From contig OMXP01000025.1 in assembly GCA_900315055.1 (NCBI GenBank), positions 1 to 36,267 on the forward strand: 36,267 nucleotides of DNA. Reading direction: 5' to 3'. The translations under genes were made by a program, and so were the position numbers. This document shows, piece after piece, positions 1 to 7,687 of the stretch. This DNA is from an uncultured Lachnospiraceae bacterium. Its GTDB lineage: Bacteria; Bacillota; Clostridia; Lachnospirales; Lachnospiraceae. The notes under the pieces were generated by a model. That model was not told the origin of the DNA and did not search any database. It saw only the letters and a program-made list of their open reading frames with translations. The first letter of the stretch is position 1. Each line of letters starts with the position of its first letter.

Positions 1-18
1 CTCGGCAGCTGTTAATTC

Positions 19-38
19 AGACCTGCAATGGCAGGTCT
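19..38. repeat. Perfect 8-bp inverted repeat near left edge
   Basis: The arms AGACCTGC and GCAGGTCT (19-26 and 31-38) flank a 4-nt loop. Neither strand carries a convincing T-run after the hairpin, so it is only a weak terminator candidate, perhaps for a convergent gene outside the window. I see no gene in positions 1-114. Confidence 0.4.
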
Positions 39-114
39 ATTTGTCGTGTTATCGGCTTTCCGGTGTCTACTTAACTACGCTTCCTTTGAAACATGCCAAA
101 TTTTACATTCGGAA

Positions 115-161
115 CAAAAAATACCGTCCGCACTGTTATTCTAGCACAGCAGTGCGGGCGG
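115..161 (-). terminator. Rho-independent terminator after leuD
   Basis: On the minus strand a 12-bp stem (150-161 with 124-135, one G-T pair) is followed by a run of six T (116-121 on the plus strand as A). It lies about 40 nt past the leuD stop and closes the leuCD unit. Confidence 0.85.
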
Positions 162-203
162 CAGATTTAGGCTCCTTTGATTTCACAGGATCGTCACAAA
201 ATA

Positions 204-695
204 CTACTCCTGAGAATTGATATACGGGATGAGTCCCCCGGCATCAATGAGCTTCTGCATGAACGGCGGGAAGGACTGTCCCTGAAAGGTCTGTCCTGTT
301 GTCTCATCGGTGATAAGGCCGGTATCGAAGTTGACGGACACGGTATCCCCTGCCTGAATCGCCTCTGCGGCTTCCTTGCACTCCACGATCGGCAGACCGA
401 TGTTGATTGCATTGCGGTAAAAGATTCTCGCAAAGGTCTCTGCGATGACGCAGGAAACCCCTGCCGCCTTGATCGCGATCGGTGCATGCTCTCTCGAGGA
501 GCCGCAGCCGAAGTTCTTCTGCGCGACGATGATATCGCCCTGATGGACGTTCTTTATGAAATTCTTATCGATGTCTTCCATGCAGTGCTTTGCAAGTTCG
601 GAGGGCTCCGATGTTGCAAGGTATCTTGCCGGGATGATGACATCCGTATCGACATTGTCCCCGTAGCGGAAGACTTTTCCTCTTGCTTCCTTCAT
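204..695 (-). CDS. leuD: 3-isopropylmalate dehydratase small subunit
   Basis: This 163-residue protein is the small (swivel-domain) subunit of isopropylmalate isomerase. With LeuC it converts 2-isopropylmalate to 3-isopropylmalate in leucine synthesis, in the cytoplasm. The length matches the short LeuD family (about 160-165 residues) rather than the roughly 200-residue enterobacterial form. The family motif GCGSSREH is at residues 63-70, and an N-terminal DNVDTD stretch is typical. The start has a good ribosome binding site (AAAGGAG). It follows leuC by 15 nt, so the two are co-translated, and a strong terminator lies just downstream. The short family also includes homoaconitase and citramalate-isomerase subunits. 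The ilv neighbours favour leucine synthesis, but substrate cannot be fixed from sequence. Confidence 0.95.
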   Translation of the reverse strand: MKEARGKVFRYGDNVDTDVIIPARYLATSEPSELAKHCMEDIDKNFIKNVHQGDIIVAQKNFGCGSSREHAPIAIKAAGVSCVIAETFARIFYRNAINIGLPIVECKEAAEAIQAGDTVSVNFDTGLITDETTGQTFQGQSFPPFMQKLIDAGGLIPYINSQE

Positions 696-710
696 CTTCG
701 TCTCCTTTCT

Positions 711-2000
711 TCAGTACACCGTGGGATCTGCGATCTTTCCTGCAATCGCAGATGCTGCAGCCGTAGCAGGGCTCGCAAGATAGATCTCACTTGTCACATC
801 GCCCATGCGGCCGACAAAGTTGCGGTTTGTGGTGGAGACGCATCTCTCCCCCGCGGCAAGAATCCCCATGTAGCCTCCAAGGCAGGGACCGCAGGTCGGT
901 GTAGAGACAACACAGCCGGCCTTGATAAAGGTCTCAAGCCAGCCCTCGTGCAGGGCGGTGAGATAGATCTTCTCGGTCGCGGGAATCACGATACAGCGAA
1001 GCCCCTCCTTGATGTGACGTCCCGTCAGGATCTTTGCTGCCTGTTCCAGATCCTGCTCTCTGCCGTTGGTGCAGGAGCCGATGACAACCTGCTGGATCTC
1101 GATGTCCGGAATCTCATCGAAGGTCTTTGCATTCTCCGGAAGGTGCGGGAAGGAGACCGTTGGACGAATGGTGGAAAGGTCGATGTCATAGACAGCCGTG
1201 TACTCGGCATCCGGATCCGCCTCATAGACATCTCCTGCGTCCTGCGCCGTGAGGGTGCCATCCGGCTTTCTTGTCGGATGCTTGGCAAGGTATTCTTTTG
1301 CCCTGTCGTCCACCGGGAAGATGCCATTCTTTCCACCCGCCTCAATTGCCATGTTCGCAATGGTAAAACGATCGTCCATGGACAGGGAAGAGACACCCTC
1401 TCCTGCAAATTCCATCGACTGATAGAGCGCTCCGTCCACACCGATCATCCCGATGATGTGCAGGATGACGTCCTTGCCGGACACCCACTTGTTCAGCTTT
1501 CCATGCAGGTTGAAACGGATGGCAGAGGGTACCTTGAACCAGGCCTTGCCGGTCGCCATGCCGGCTGCCATGTCGGTGGATCCGACACCCGTCGAAAACG
1601 CCCCGAGAGCGCCGTATGTGCAGGTGTGAGAATCTGCGCCGATGATCACGTCTCCCGGGGAGACGAGTCCCTGCTCCGGCAGGAGGGCGTGTTCAATGCC
1701 CATCTGTCCTACTTCAAAGTAGTTTGTGATTATGTTGCGCCTTGCGAACTCGCGGACACACTTGCAGTTCTCGGCAGACTTGATGTCCTTTGCGGGGACA
1801 AAGTGGTCCGGCACCAGGGCGATTTTATCCTGATCAAAAACTCCGGGCTTCCGGAACCGGTCCATCTCTTTGATTGCCACAGGTGCTGTGATGTCATTTC
1901 CCAGAACCAGGTCCAGGTTTGCCTCGATCAGCTGACCCGCCTCAACATGATTAAGGCCTGCTCCCGCCGCCAGGATCTTCTGCGTCATTGTCATTCCCAT
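711..2000 (-). CDS. leuC: 3-isopropylmalate dehydratase large subunit
   Basis: The 429-residue catalytic subunit carries the [4Fe-4S] cluster of isopropylmalate isomerase. The three cluster cysteines are visible: Cys310 in GSCTNGR, and Cys370 and Cys373 in [23 protein letters not shown] (residues 121-133) is a further aconitase-family signature. The length fits the shorter LeuC/HacA type that pairs with small LeuD proteins, as found here. The first ATG (2000) has an AGAGGA ribosome binding site; a second ATG four codons in (MTQK) is a possible alternative. The start lies only 25 nt after the T-run of a strong terminator that follows ilvC, so leuCD expression must depend on read-through or an unseen promoter. 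Confidence 0.95.
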   Translation of the reverse strand: MGMTMTQKILAAGAGLNHVEAGQLIEANLDLVLGNDITAPVAIKEMDRFRKPGVFDQDKIALVPDHFVPAKDIKSAENCKCVREFARRNIITNYFEVGQMGIEHALLPEQGLVSPGDVIIGADSHTCTYGALGAFSTGVGSTDMAAGMATGKAWFKVPSAIRFNLHGKLNKWVSGKDVILHIIGMIGVDGALYQSMEFAGEGVSSLSMDDRFTIANMAIEAGGKNGIFPVDDRAKEYLAKHPTRKPDGTLTAQDAGDVYEADPDAEYTAVYDIDLSTIRPTVSFPHLPENAKTFDEIPDIEIQQVVIGSCTNGREQDLEQAAKILTGRHIKEGLRCIVIPATEKIYLTALHEGWLETFIKAGCVVSTPTCGPCLGGYMGILAAGERCVSTTNRNFVGRMGDVTSEIYLASPATAAASAIAGKIADPTVY

Positions 2001-2017
2001 GTGTATTTTCCTCTTCT

Positions 2018-2066
2018 GCAGGCATAAAAAACGGGAGCAGGAACCTACTGTTCCGCTCCCGCCTGC
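2018..2066 (-). terminator. Strong terminator between ilvC and leuC, with an enclosing outer stem
   Basis: On the minus strand, arms 2055-2061 and 2032-2038 (7 bp), then 2050-2054 with 2040-2044 (5 bp, one bulged base), enclose a 5-nt loop and are followed by six T (2026-2031). An outer pairing of 2062-2066 with 2018-2022 could wrap the hairpin and its T-run. The leuC ATG is 25 nt past the T-run, so this looks like a partial terminator that lowers leuCD relative to ilvC. Confidence 0.85.
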
Positions 2067-2094
2067 TGTTTCCTTACAGAAAACCAGTTATGAA

Positions 2095-3117
2095 CTAGTT
2101 GTTGATGAGCTTGTCAGACTCGTTGTTCCAGCTGTAGAGAGCACGGATCTGCTTGCCGACCTCTTCGGACGGATGAGCAGCTGCCTTCTTGCGCATAGCC
2201 TGGAAGTGGATTCCGCCGGCCTTCATATCCTGGATGAACTCGGAAGCGAAGGTGCCGTCCTGGATATCCTTCAGGACATCCTTCATGGCCTGCTTCACAG
2301 CCGGAGTGACGATCTTGGGTCCGGTGACATAGTCGCCGTACTCTGCGGTGTTGGAGATGGAGTAACGCATTCCTGCAAAGCCGGACTGATAGATCAGGTC
2401 GACGATGAGCTTCATCTCATGGATGCACTCGAAGTAAGCGTTTCTCGGATCGTATCCTGCCTCGCACAGAGTCTCGAAGCCTGCCTGCATCAGTGCGCAG
2501 ACGCCGCCGCACAGGACAGCCTGCTCGCCGAACAGATCGGTCTCGGTCTCCGTCTTGAACGTGGTCTCCAGGATACCTGCTCTTGCTCCGCCGATGGCTG
2601 CGCCATAAGCCAGTGCCATATCCAGTGCCTTGCCGGTTGCATCCTGCTCAACAGCGACAAGCATCGGGGTGCCCTTGCCGGCCTGATACTCGGAACGGAC
2701 GGTGTGTCCGGGAGCCTTCGGAGCGATCATCGTGACATCGACATCCTTCGGAGGAACGATCAGCTTGTAGTTGATGTTGAAGCCGTGTGCGAACATCAGC
2801 ATATCGCCGGCCTTTAAGTAAGGAGCGACATCCTTCTTGTACATGTCAGCCTGCAGCTCATCATTGATGAGGATCATGATGATGTCGGAGCGCTTCACAG
2901 CCTCTGCGGTAGGCAGAACGGTGAGACCCTGAGCCTCAGCCTTTGCCTTGGACTTGGAACCTTCATACAGGCCGACGACGACATCGCAGCCGGAATCCTT
3001 GAGGTTCAGTGCATGAGCATGTCCCTGGCTGCCGTAGCCGATCACGCAGATCTTCTTGCCGTTGAGCAGGCTCTGATCGCAGTCTTCCTGATAGAAAATT
3101 CTTGCTTCCTGTGCCAT
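2095..3117 (-). CDS. ilvC: Ketol-acid reductoisomerase
   Basis: This enzyme rearranges and reduces acetolactate (or acetohydroxybutyrate) to the dihydroxy acid, the second common step of valine, leucine and isoleucine synthesis. It needs NAD(P)H and Mg2+. At 340 residues it is a class I (short) enzyme. The Rossmann motif GYGSQGHA is at residues 27-34. The metal-binding acidic residues lie in ETDLFGE and in the [15 protein letters not shown] segment of the knotted C-terminal domain. The start has an AGGAGG ribosome binding site. It lies 63 nt downstream of ilvN1 and is followed by a strong terminator before leuC. Cofactor preference (NADPH or NADH) depends on the loop at about residues 50-58 and is not assigned here. 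Confidence 0.97.
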   Translation of the reverse strand: MAQEARIFYQEDCDQSLLNGKKICVIGYGSQGHAHALNLKDSGCDVVVGLYEGSKSKAKAEAQGLTVLPTAEAVKRSDIIMILINDELQADMYKKDVAPYLKAGDMLMFAHGFNINYKLIVPPKDVDVTMIAPKAPGHTVRSEYQAGKGTPMLVAVEQDATGKALDMALAYGAAIGGARAGILETTFKTETETDLFGEQAVLCGGVCALMQAGFETLCEAGYDPRNAYFECIHEMKLIVDLIYQSGFAGMRYSISNTAEYGDYVTGPKIVTPAVKQAMKDVLKDIQDGTFASEFIQDMKAGGIHFQAMRKKAAAHPSEEVGKQIRALYSWNNESDKLINN

Positions 3118-3146
3118 TTTGTATTCCTCCTGAGAATATATGCTGA

Positions 3147-3166
3147 GGTTTCCGCTTGTGCGAAAC
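3147..3166 (-). repeat. Hairpin in the ilvN1-ilvC gap
   Basis: An inverted repeat (GGTTTCGC and GCGGAAACC on the minus strand, one bulged G) sits about 30 nt upstream of the ilvC start and has no T-run. It may be a processing or stability element. No promoter was recognised in this 63-nt gap. Confidence 0.35.
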
Positions 3167-3180
3167 CGGATAAATTGAGT

Positions 3181-3708
3181 TCAGGGAATGTAAACCACGT
3201 GCTCCGTGCCGCGGGCAAGGCCTGCAACACCTGTTCTTGCGAGCTCGAGGATCTCATATCCGTCGAGGAGACGAAGAAACGCATCGATCTTCCCGGAGTT
3301 GCCCGTGATCTCGATCATCAGGGATTCCGGTGCCACATCGACGATGTTTCCGCGGAAAATATTCGTGATCGCAATCACGCTCTGCCTCTGTTCGGCATTG
3401 GCGCGGACCTTGATCATCGCAAGTTCGCGGTAGACGGATTCCTCGGGCTTGAGCTCCCGGATATCCCGCACATCGACAAGCTTTCTCACCTGCTTTTCGA
3501 TCTGATCGAGGATGTCATCATCTCCCGATGCGACAATGGTGATCCTCGTAAATCTCGGATCCGCGGTCACACCTGCGGTGATGGACTCGATGTTGTATCC
3601 GCGTCTTGCGAACAGACCCGAAATGCGGCTCAGTACGCCGGACGTGTTATCGACAAGCAGCTGGAAGGTTTTCTTGTTCAGTTTCTTCTTGACGTTCTCT
3701 TCTTCCAT
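3181..3708 (-). CDS. ilvN: Acetolactate synthase regulatory (small) subunit, copy 1
   Basis: This is an IlvN/IlvH-type regulatory subunit of 175 residues. It has an N-terminal ACT domain (the LVDNTSGVLSRISGLFARRG segment) that senses branched-chain amino acids, plus the conserved second domain of the family. The reading frame is open further upstream to a GTG at 3777, but a good promoter has its -10 box at 3778-3783, which would place that GTG before the transcription start. The ATG at 3708 (MEEEN) is therefore chosen; a GGGAG ribosome binding site lies 13 nt before it, slightly far. It is the second small-subunit gene in the cluster and appears to have its own promoter. It precedes ilvC. Confidence 0.88.
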   Translation of the reverse strand: MEEENVKKKLNKKTFQLLVDNTSGVLSRISGLFARRGYNIESITAGVTADPRFTRITIVASGDDDILDQIEKQVRKLVDVRDIRELKPEESVYRELAMIKVRANAEQRQSVIAITNIFRGNIVDVAPESLMIEITGNSGKIDAFLRLLDGYEILELARTGVAGLARGTEHVVYIP

Positions 3709-3777
3709 CAGTAAATGATATCTCCCGTGTATGATATTCCATATATTTTTGATATGGTTCTCACGGAAATTGTCCAC

Positions 3778-3806
3778 ATTATAGTGCGGGCCTTTCCGAT
3801 TTGCAA
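3778..3806 (-). promoter_or_regulatory. Promoter for ilvN1-ilvC
   Basis: The -35 box TTGCAA (3801-3806), a 17-nt spacer and a -10 box TATAAT (3778-3783) are read on the minus strand. The predicted transcript starts near 3771 and leaves about 60 nt of leader before the ATG at 3708. Confidence 0.7.
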
Positions 3807-3830
3807 TCCGAAAATTTCCACCTCATATAA

Positions 3831-3863
3831 ACCGGATATTGTACATGTGCTATCATATCCGGT
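3831..3863 (-). terminator. Hairpin after ilvN2, possible weak terminator
   Basis: A perfect 9-bp inverted repeat (3831-3839 with 3855-3863) has a 15-nt loop and is followed on the minus strand by TTTATATG, only a short T-run. It lies 16 nt past the ilvN2 stop and just upstream of the ilvN1 promoter, so it plausibly separates the two transcription units incompletely. Confidence 0.45.
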
Positions 3864-3879
3864 CTGTATGATCTTCTGC

Positions 3880-4365
3880 TCAGGCCTTTTCCCGGCACTT
3901 GGTCACCGCAAGCGTTCCGGTCCTTGTGATCTCCACAATCGAGACGGTCTTGAACGTATCCAGGAACATCTGCACCCGTTCCGGGGTATCGCAGATCTGG
4001 ATCGTCATCAGCGAATTGGACATGTCCACGATCTGGGCACCCATGATCTGGCAGTTCTCCATGATGTCCCGTCGGTTCGTCCTGTTGTACTTCACCTTGA
4101 TCAGCATGAGCTCACGGCTCACGGCTTCCGCTTCATCGAAGGTCTTGACCTTGATGACATCGATCTTCTTGTTGAGCTGTTTCTCGATCTGCTCCAGGGT
4201 TCTGCCATCTCCCGAGGAGACAATGACCATGTTGGAGACCTTCGGATCGTCGGTTTCACCGACAGCCAGGGAATCGATGTTAAAGCACCGTCTCCAGAAC
4301 AGTCCCGCCACCTTGCACAGGACACCGGCGCGGTTTTCCACGAGTACGGAATAGATTCTCTTCAT
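3880..4365 (-). CDS. ilvN: Acetolactate synthase regulatory (small) subunit, copy 2
   Basis: This second IlvN/IlvH-type protein has 161 residues, the usual length of the family. Its N-terminal ACT domain contains LVENRAGVLCKVAGLFWRRC; the second half carries the family's C-terminal domain. It starts 11 nt after ilvB, its GGGAGG ribosome binding site overlapping the ilvB stop region, so it is the translationally coupled partner of this IlvB. It clearly differs from the neighbouring copy 1 in sequence while sharing its domain plan. Two different small subunits could give different feedback responses to valine, leucine or isoleucine. That is inference; which one binds IlvB cannot be seen. Confidence 0.9.
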   Translation of the reverse strand: MKRIYSVLVENRAGVLCKVAGLFWRRCFNIDSLAVGETDDPKVSNMVIVSSGDGRTLEQIEKQLNKKIDVIKVKTFDEAEAVSRELMLIKVKYNRTNRRDIMENCQIMGAQIVDMSNSLMTIQICDTPERVQMFLDTFKTVSIVEITRTGTLAVTKCREKA

Positions 4366-4376
4366 CCTTTTCCTCC

Positions 4377-6020
4377 CTATACCGTCTCCGCAGGATCAAC
4401 CATAACTTCCATCAGAACAGAGTTCTCGTCCTTCAGGAACGCATCGATCTTCTCCTGCATGTGATCGTTGTCCTCAACCTTCAGATAGTCCATGTCGTAA
4501 GCCTTTGCCAGCATGTCAAGCTTCGGATAGGCACCGATGTCGATCATCGAGAAGTCATCGTGGTAGACAAAGTGCTGGTGCTGCCGGACAAGGCCCAGAA
4601 CCGTGTTCTTCATCACAACGATCTTGCAGGGGATGCCATAGTACTTCATCGTCGCAAGTTCCATCATCGTCATCTGGAAGCCGCCGTCACCGCAGACGGC
4701 AACCGCCTGGACATCAGGCGCTGCAAGCCGGCACCCCATCATCGCAGGCACCGCATAGCCCATCGTGCCCATGCCGCCGGACGTGAGGAACCGTCCGTTC
4801 CTGATGTCCACGTTCTGGCAGGACCAGATCTGGTTCTGTCCGACATCCGCCACGTAGATCGCGTTGTCATCCATCGACAGAGAGAGACGGCGCACAAACT
4901 CTGCGGGCATCACGCCGGTACGGCGGCTCTTCGTCTTCAGTGAGAGCTTTAAGGCTGCTTCCTTCTGGTTTCTTCCAAGACTCCGGTATCCGTTCAGGGT
5001 ATCGAGCCAGTCCGTGGTATCTACCTTCAGATCCTGCTCGAGGAATGCCTCAAAGACATGGGCGATATCACCGACCAGCGGTATGGAAGGATAGGCGTTC
5101 TTTCCGATCTCCGCCGGATCCACATCGATGTGCACGAGCACCTTTCCCGCCATGATCAGATCCGGCTGGGTGAACGAGCGGTCTGCCACGCGGCAGCCTG
5201 CCATGATGATCATGTCCGCCTCGTTCATCGCACGGTTTCCGCAGGGCTGTCCGTTGTTACCGACCATGCCGTAGAAGAGCTCATGATCAGTCGCCATGAC
5301 ACCGATCCCCATCATCGTGCAGACGACGGGAATCCTGTGTTTTTCCGCGAAGGCAACGACCGCCTCCTTCGCCCCGGAGAGCTGCACGCCGCCGCCGACG
5401 CACAGAATCGGTCTCTTTGCCCTCGAGAGTTCCTTCATGACCTTGTTGATCTGAACCGTATGGCCCTCCACCGTGGGCCTGTAGGTGCGCATCTTCACCT
5501 CGTCCGGATAGTCAAAGCCGTTCATTTTCAGCATCTGCACATCAGACGGCAGATCGATGAGAACAGGTCCCGGGCGTCCGCTCCTTGCGATGTAGAAGGC
5601 CTCCTTTACAATCCTCGGTATCTCCTGCGGATCCCGCACAATGTAGCTGTACTTTACAAAGGACTCGCAGGCGCCGGAAATGTCCGCCTCCTGGAAGACA
5701 TCAGAGCCCATGAGCTTGGAATCCACCTGTCCCGTAAAGCACACGATCGGAATGGAGTCCGCAAAGGCCGTTGCAATACCGGTGATCAGGTTTTCTGCAC
5801 CGGGACCGCTGGTCACGGCACAGACACCGACCTTTCCGGTGATCCTTGCATAGCCGTTTGCCGCATGGGCCGCACACTGTTCCTGGCGGACCAGGATCGT
5901 TTTGATCTTTGTCTTCAGAATGCTGTTGAAAAAGGGATCAATGGCAACACCGGGATATCCGAAAACGTATTCCACGCCTTCCATTTCCAGGCATTTCACT
6001 ATCGCATCTGCTGCAATCAA
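4377..6020 (-). CDS. ilvB: Acetolactate synthase catalytic (large) subunit
   Basis: This 547-residue thiamine-diphosphate enzyme condenses two pyruvates to acetolactate (or pyruvate plus 2-ketobutyrate), the first common step of branched-chain amino acid synthesis. The catalytic glutamate that activates the cofactor is Glu47 (in RQEQCAAHAANGYAR). The ThDP/Mg2+ motif begins with GDG at 444-446 and ends at Asn472. The start is a TTG at 6020 with a GGAGGTG ribosome binding site 6 nt before it, and the family N-terminus begins at once, so no upstream start is needed. It lies 26 nt after an unrecognised 125-residue membrane-protein gene and directly before ilvN2. No T-box or leader attenuator is visible upstream. 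Confidence 0.95.
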   Translation of the reverse strand: MIAADAIVKCLEMEGVEYVFGYPGVAIDPFFNSILKTKIKTILVRQEQCAAHAANGYARITGKVGVCAVTSGPGAENLITGIATAFADSIPIVCFTGQVDSKLMGSDVFQEADISGACESFVKYSYIVRDPQEIPRIVKEAFYIARSGRPGPVLIDLPSDVQMLKMNGFDYPDEVKMRTYRPTVEGHTVQINKVMKELSRAKRPILCVGGGVQLSGAKEAVVAFAEKHRIPVVCTMMGIGVMATDHELFYGMVGNNGQPCGNRAMNEADMIIMAGCRVADRSFTQPDLIMAGKVLVHIDVDPAEIGKNAYPSIPLVGDIAHVFEAFLEQDLKVDTTDWLDTLNGYRSLGRNQKEAALKLSLKTKSRRTGVMPAEFVRRLSLSMDDNAIYVADVGQNQIWSCQNVDIRNGRFLTSGGMGTMGYAVPAMMGCRLAAPDVQAVAVCGDGGFQMTMMELATMKYYGIPCKIVVMKNTVLGLVRQHQHFVYHDDFSMIDIGAYPKLDMLAKAYDMDYLKVEDNDHMQEKIDAFLKDENSVLMEVMVDPAETV

Positions 6021-6046
6021 GGGACACCTCCGTTCCTTTGCTTCTT

Positions 6047-6424
6047 TCAGCGAAACAGTTTGGCCAGCGGCTCGATAATATCCGACAGGTCCTGAATTGA
6101 CTGATTCAGCGTGTCAATATCGATCTCCGAGATCTTCCGCGCCGATTCCGTAATGTACTCCGTATTGTCCTCAATGAGGGTATTCAGGGAATCGAGGGTG
6201 TCCTGGGCACTGACAAGCGTTGTCTGTGCTTCCGAGAGTACTTCGTTTGCCTGATTGAGTGTTGTCACCGCACGGGGAACAATGAGAAGAAAGGTGACCG
6301 CAAGGATTACGAGGAGGATTGTGTTGACAATCGCCGTGATTCTCTGGTTCTTCGTGTCTTTTGTCTGCTGCCGGACAAGCTCCTCCATGAGCTCCCGGTC
6401 CGTCATCTCTTCGATCTTTTTCAT
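6047..6424 (-). CDS. Unrecognised single-pass membrane protein with coiled coil
   Basis: I do not recognise this 125-residue protein. It has a charged N-terminus (MKKIEEMTDRELMEELVRQQ), one clear transmembrane segment at about residues 31-49, and then a long heptad-like, Asn/Gln/Ser-rich region (about 52-120) predicted to form a coiled coil. The layout resembles small bacterial membrane-anchored coiled-coil proteins of the DUF948 kind, but I cannot assign it. The ATG has an AGAGG ribosome binding site. It is the third of three unknown genes in series and is followed by ilvB after 26 nt, so the trio and the ilv genes probably share a transcript. Confidence 0.75.
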   Translation of the reverse strand: MKKIEEMTDRELMEELVRQQTKDTKNQRITAIVNTILLVILAVTFLLIVPRAVTTLNQANEVLSEAQTTLVSAQDTLDSLNTLIEDNTEYITESARKISEIDIDTLNQSIQDLSDIIEPLAKLFR

Positions 6425-6436
6425 GGGATACCTCTT

Positions 6437-6685
6437 TCAGTCCATGGCGCAGGAAGAGCCCTTAAGCCCCGAGCGGTCCGCATCCTCCTGCACAAAACCC
6501 CGGCGAAACGCCGCATTGCACTCGTACAGCTCCATGGTTCCCTCAATGTAGGGATCATACATGGACAGAACTCCCCGCATGCAGCCATCGCATGAGCCCT
6601 CGAGATTGCCGAGTGCTTCATCGACGATCCGGATTCTCTCTTCCTTTGTCGTGTTCTTGATCAGATACTTCTCATCCATTTCCAT
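6437..6685 (-). CDS. Unrecognised small cysteine-containing protein
   Basis: This 82-residue soluble protein has no recognised family. A CDGC pair (Cys32, Cys35) and two further cysteines (Cys56, Cys79) hint at metal or redox chemistry, which is inference. The frame is open to a GTG at 6694, but the ATG at 6685 overlaps the stop of the upstream gene as TAATG and has GAGGTGG 5 nt before it, so 6685 is the likely start. It lies between the 310-residue membrane protein and the 125-residue membrane protein with very small gaps, indicating one transcription unit. Confidence 0.7.
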   Translation of the reverse strand: MEMDEKYLIKNTTKEERIRIVDEALGNLEGSCDGCMRGVLSMYDPYIEGTMELYECNAAFRRGFVQEDADRSGLKGSSCAMD

Positions 6686-7617
6686 TACCGCCACCTCTTT
6701 CTGCCCGATTTGCTCTCATACGGATCCGTCTCCTCGTCCGTGTAGAAATCGTAGCCATAATCATCGTCCGGAATATCTTCAAAGGACAGGTCCTCTTCCT
6801 CCGCATTTTCCCCTCTCCTTCTTTTATCTCTCCGGACAGGCTCCCTGCGGGATTCCTCCTGCCTTCGGAAAAACAGGCTCACGAAATGGCTCCTTGCCAG
6901 AATGAAAATCGCAAGGTCCATATGAAGATGGGCGATGAGGAGCGAGATCACGACACTGTTTGATTTCCACAGGTACTGCGTGTGGAACCCGTAGAGGGCA
7001 AGCAGTGCCGTCACAAGAAGCGCCAGCCCCACAAAGGGAAGTGCAAAGCGCAGCTGCTTCATGGCGCTGACAAAGTCGTGGAATGTCGCATCGAAATAGA
7101 CGAAGCGGCCGATCATCATGCCGATGAAGTAGATGATGATCGAATCGTAGTTGTTGTCCTCGTAGATGAACTTGATATAGAGAAACAGCACGGTAAGATA
7201 CACCATGCTCGCCATGCGCATCGAAGAGCGCATGCTGCCCGAAACATGCTTCAGCGGCACAAACCCGTGGTCGAGGATTGTGTTGAACAGGCTCGCGCAC
7301 ACCAGAAAGGCAAGCAGAAGGAAGTCGCCGTAGTTGTCCCACAGGCTTCGAATCGCCGGATTTACCGTAAACCAGTCGATGAGCACATAGGTACTGATGA
7401 ACAGCAGGATTGCCGTGTCCGCGAAGGTGATCTCATAGAATTCCTCCGTGTAGCGATAGGCTCTCTCTTTGTGTGTCTCTTTTGTTCTGCCATTTCCCGA
7501 TGATGCAACGAGCAGCAGATCCGCGCCAAGAACAAGCAGAAACGAGAGTGCAAAGAATAACAGTGCCTGCGGCAGCTCTATGTAATGCTCCATCAGCTGT
7601 GGAAAGGATATGGTCAA
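6685..7617 (-). CDS. Unrecognised multi-pass membrane protein
   Basis: This 310-residue protein has about seven hydrophobic segments, roughly at residues 17-38, 65-82, 95-112, 135-150, 158-172, 190-210 and 220-240. A charged cytoplasmic-looking tail from about residue 245 is first Arg-rich and then acidic (EDIPDDDYGYDFYTDEETD). No enzyme or transporter motif is recognised. The start is a TTG at 7617 with a GGAGG ribosome binding site 5 nt upstream; an ATG eight codons in lacks one. It starts 13 nt after the tyrS terminator and its stop overlaps the start of the next gene by one base. Confidence 0.72.
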   Translation of the reverse strand: MTISFPQLMEHYIELPQALLFFALSFLLVLGADLLLVASSGNGRTKETHKERAYRYTEEFYEITFADTAILLFISTYVLIDWFTVNPAIRSLWDNYGDFLLLAFLVCASLFNTILDHGFVPLKHVSGSMRSSMRMASMVYLTVLFLYIKFIYEDNNYDSIIIYFIGMMIGRFVYFDATFHDFVSAMKQLRFALPFVGLALLVTALLALYGFHTQYLWKSNSVVISLLIAHLHMDLAIFILARSHFVSLFFRRQEESRREPVRRDKRRRGENAEEEDLSFEDIPDDDYGYDFYTDEETDPYESKSGRKRWR

Positions 7618-7630
7618 AACTGCCTCCGAT

Positions 7631-7660
7631 AAAAGAAGAAGCCGGCTTCTCGGCCGGCCT
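7631..7660 (-). terminator. Rho-independent terminator after tyrS
   Basis: On the minus strand an 8-bp stem (7653-7660 with 7639-7646, one G-T pair) with a 6-nt loop is followed by CTTCTTTTAT. The next gene starts only 13 nt beyond it. Confidence 0.75.
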
Positions 7661-7687
7661 CCCTCAAAATGTTATGGATACAGGTCT

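Noticed and set aside
177..2027. 616-codon plus-strand open frame opposite leuC and leuD
   Set aside because: It is antisense to two clear genes, has no family signature and follows from the codon bias of the minus-strand genes. Other long opposite-strand frames (for example opposite ilvC, ffh, plsX, ackA) are rejected likewise.
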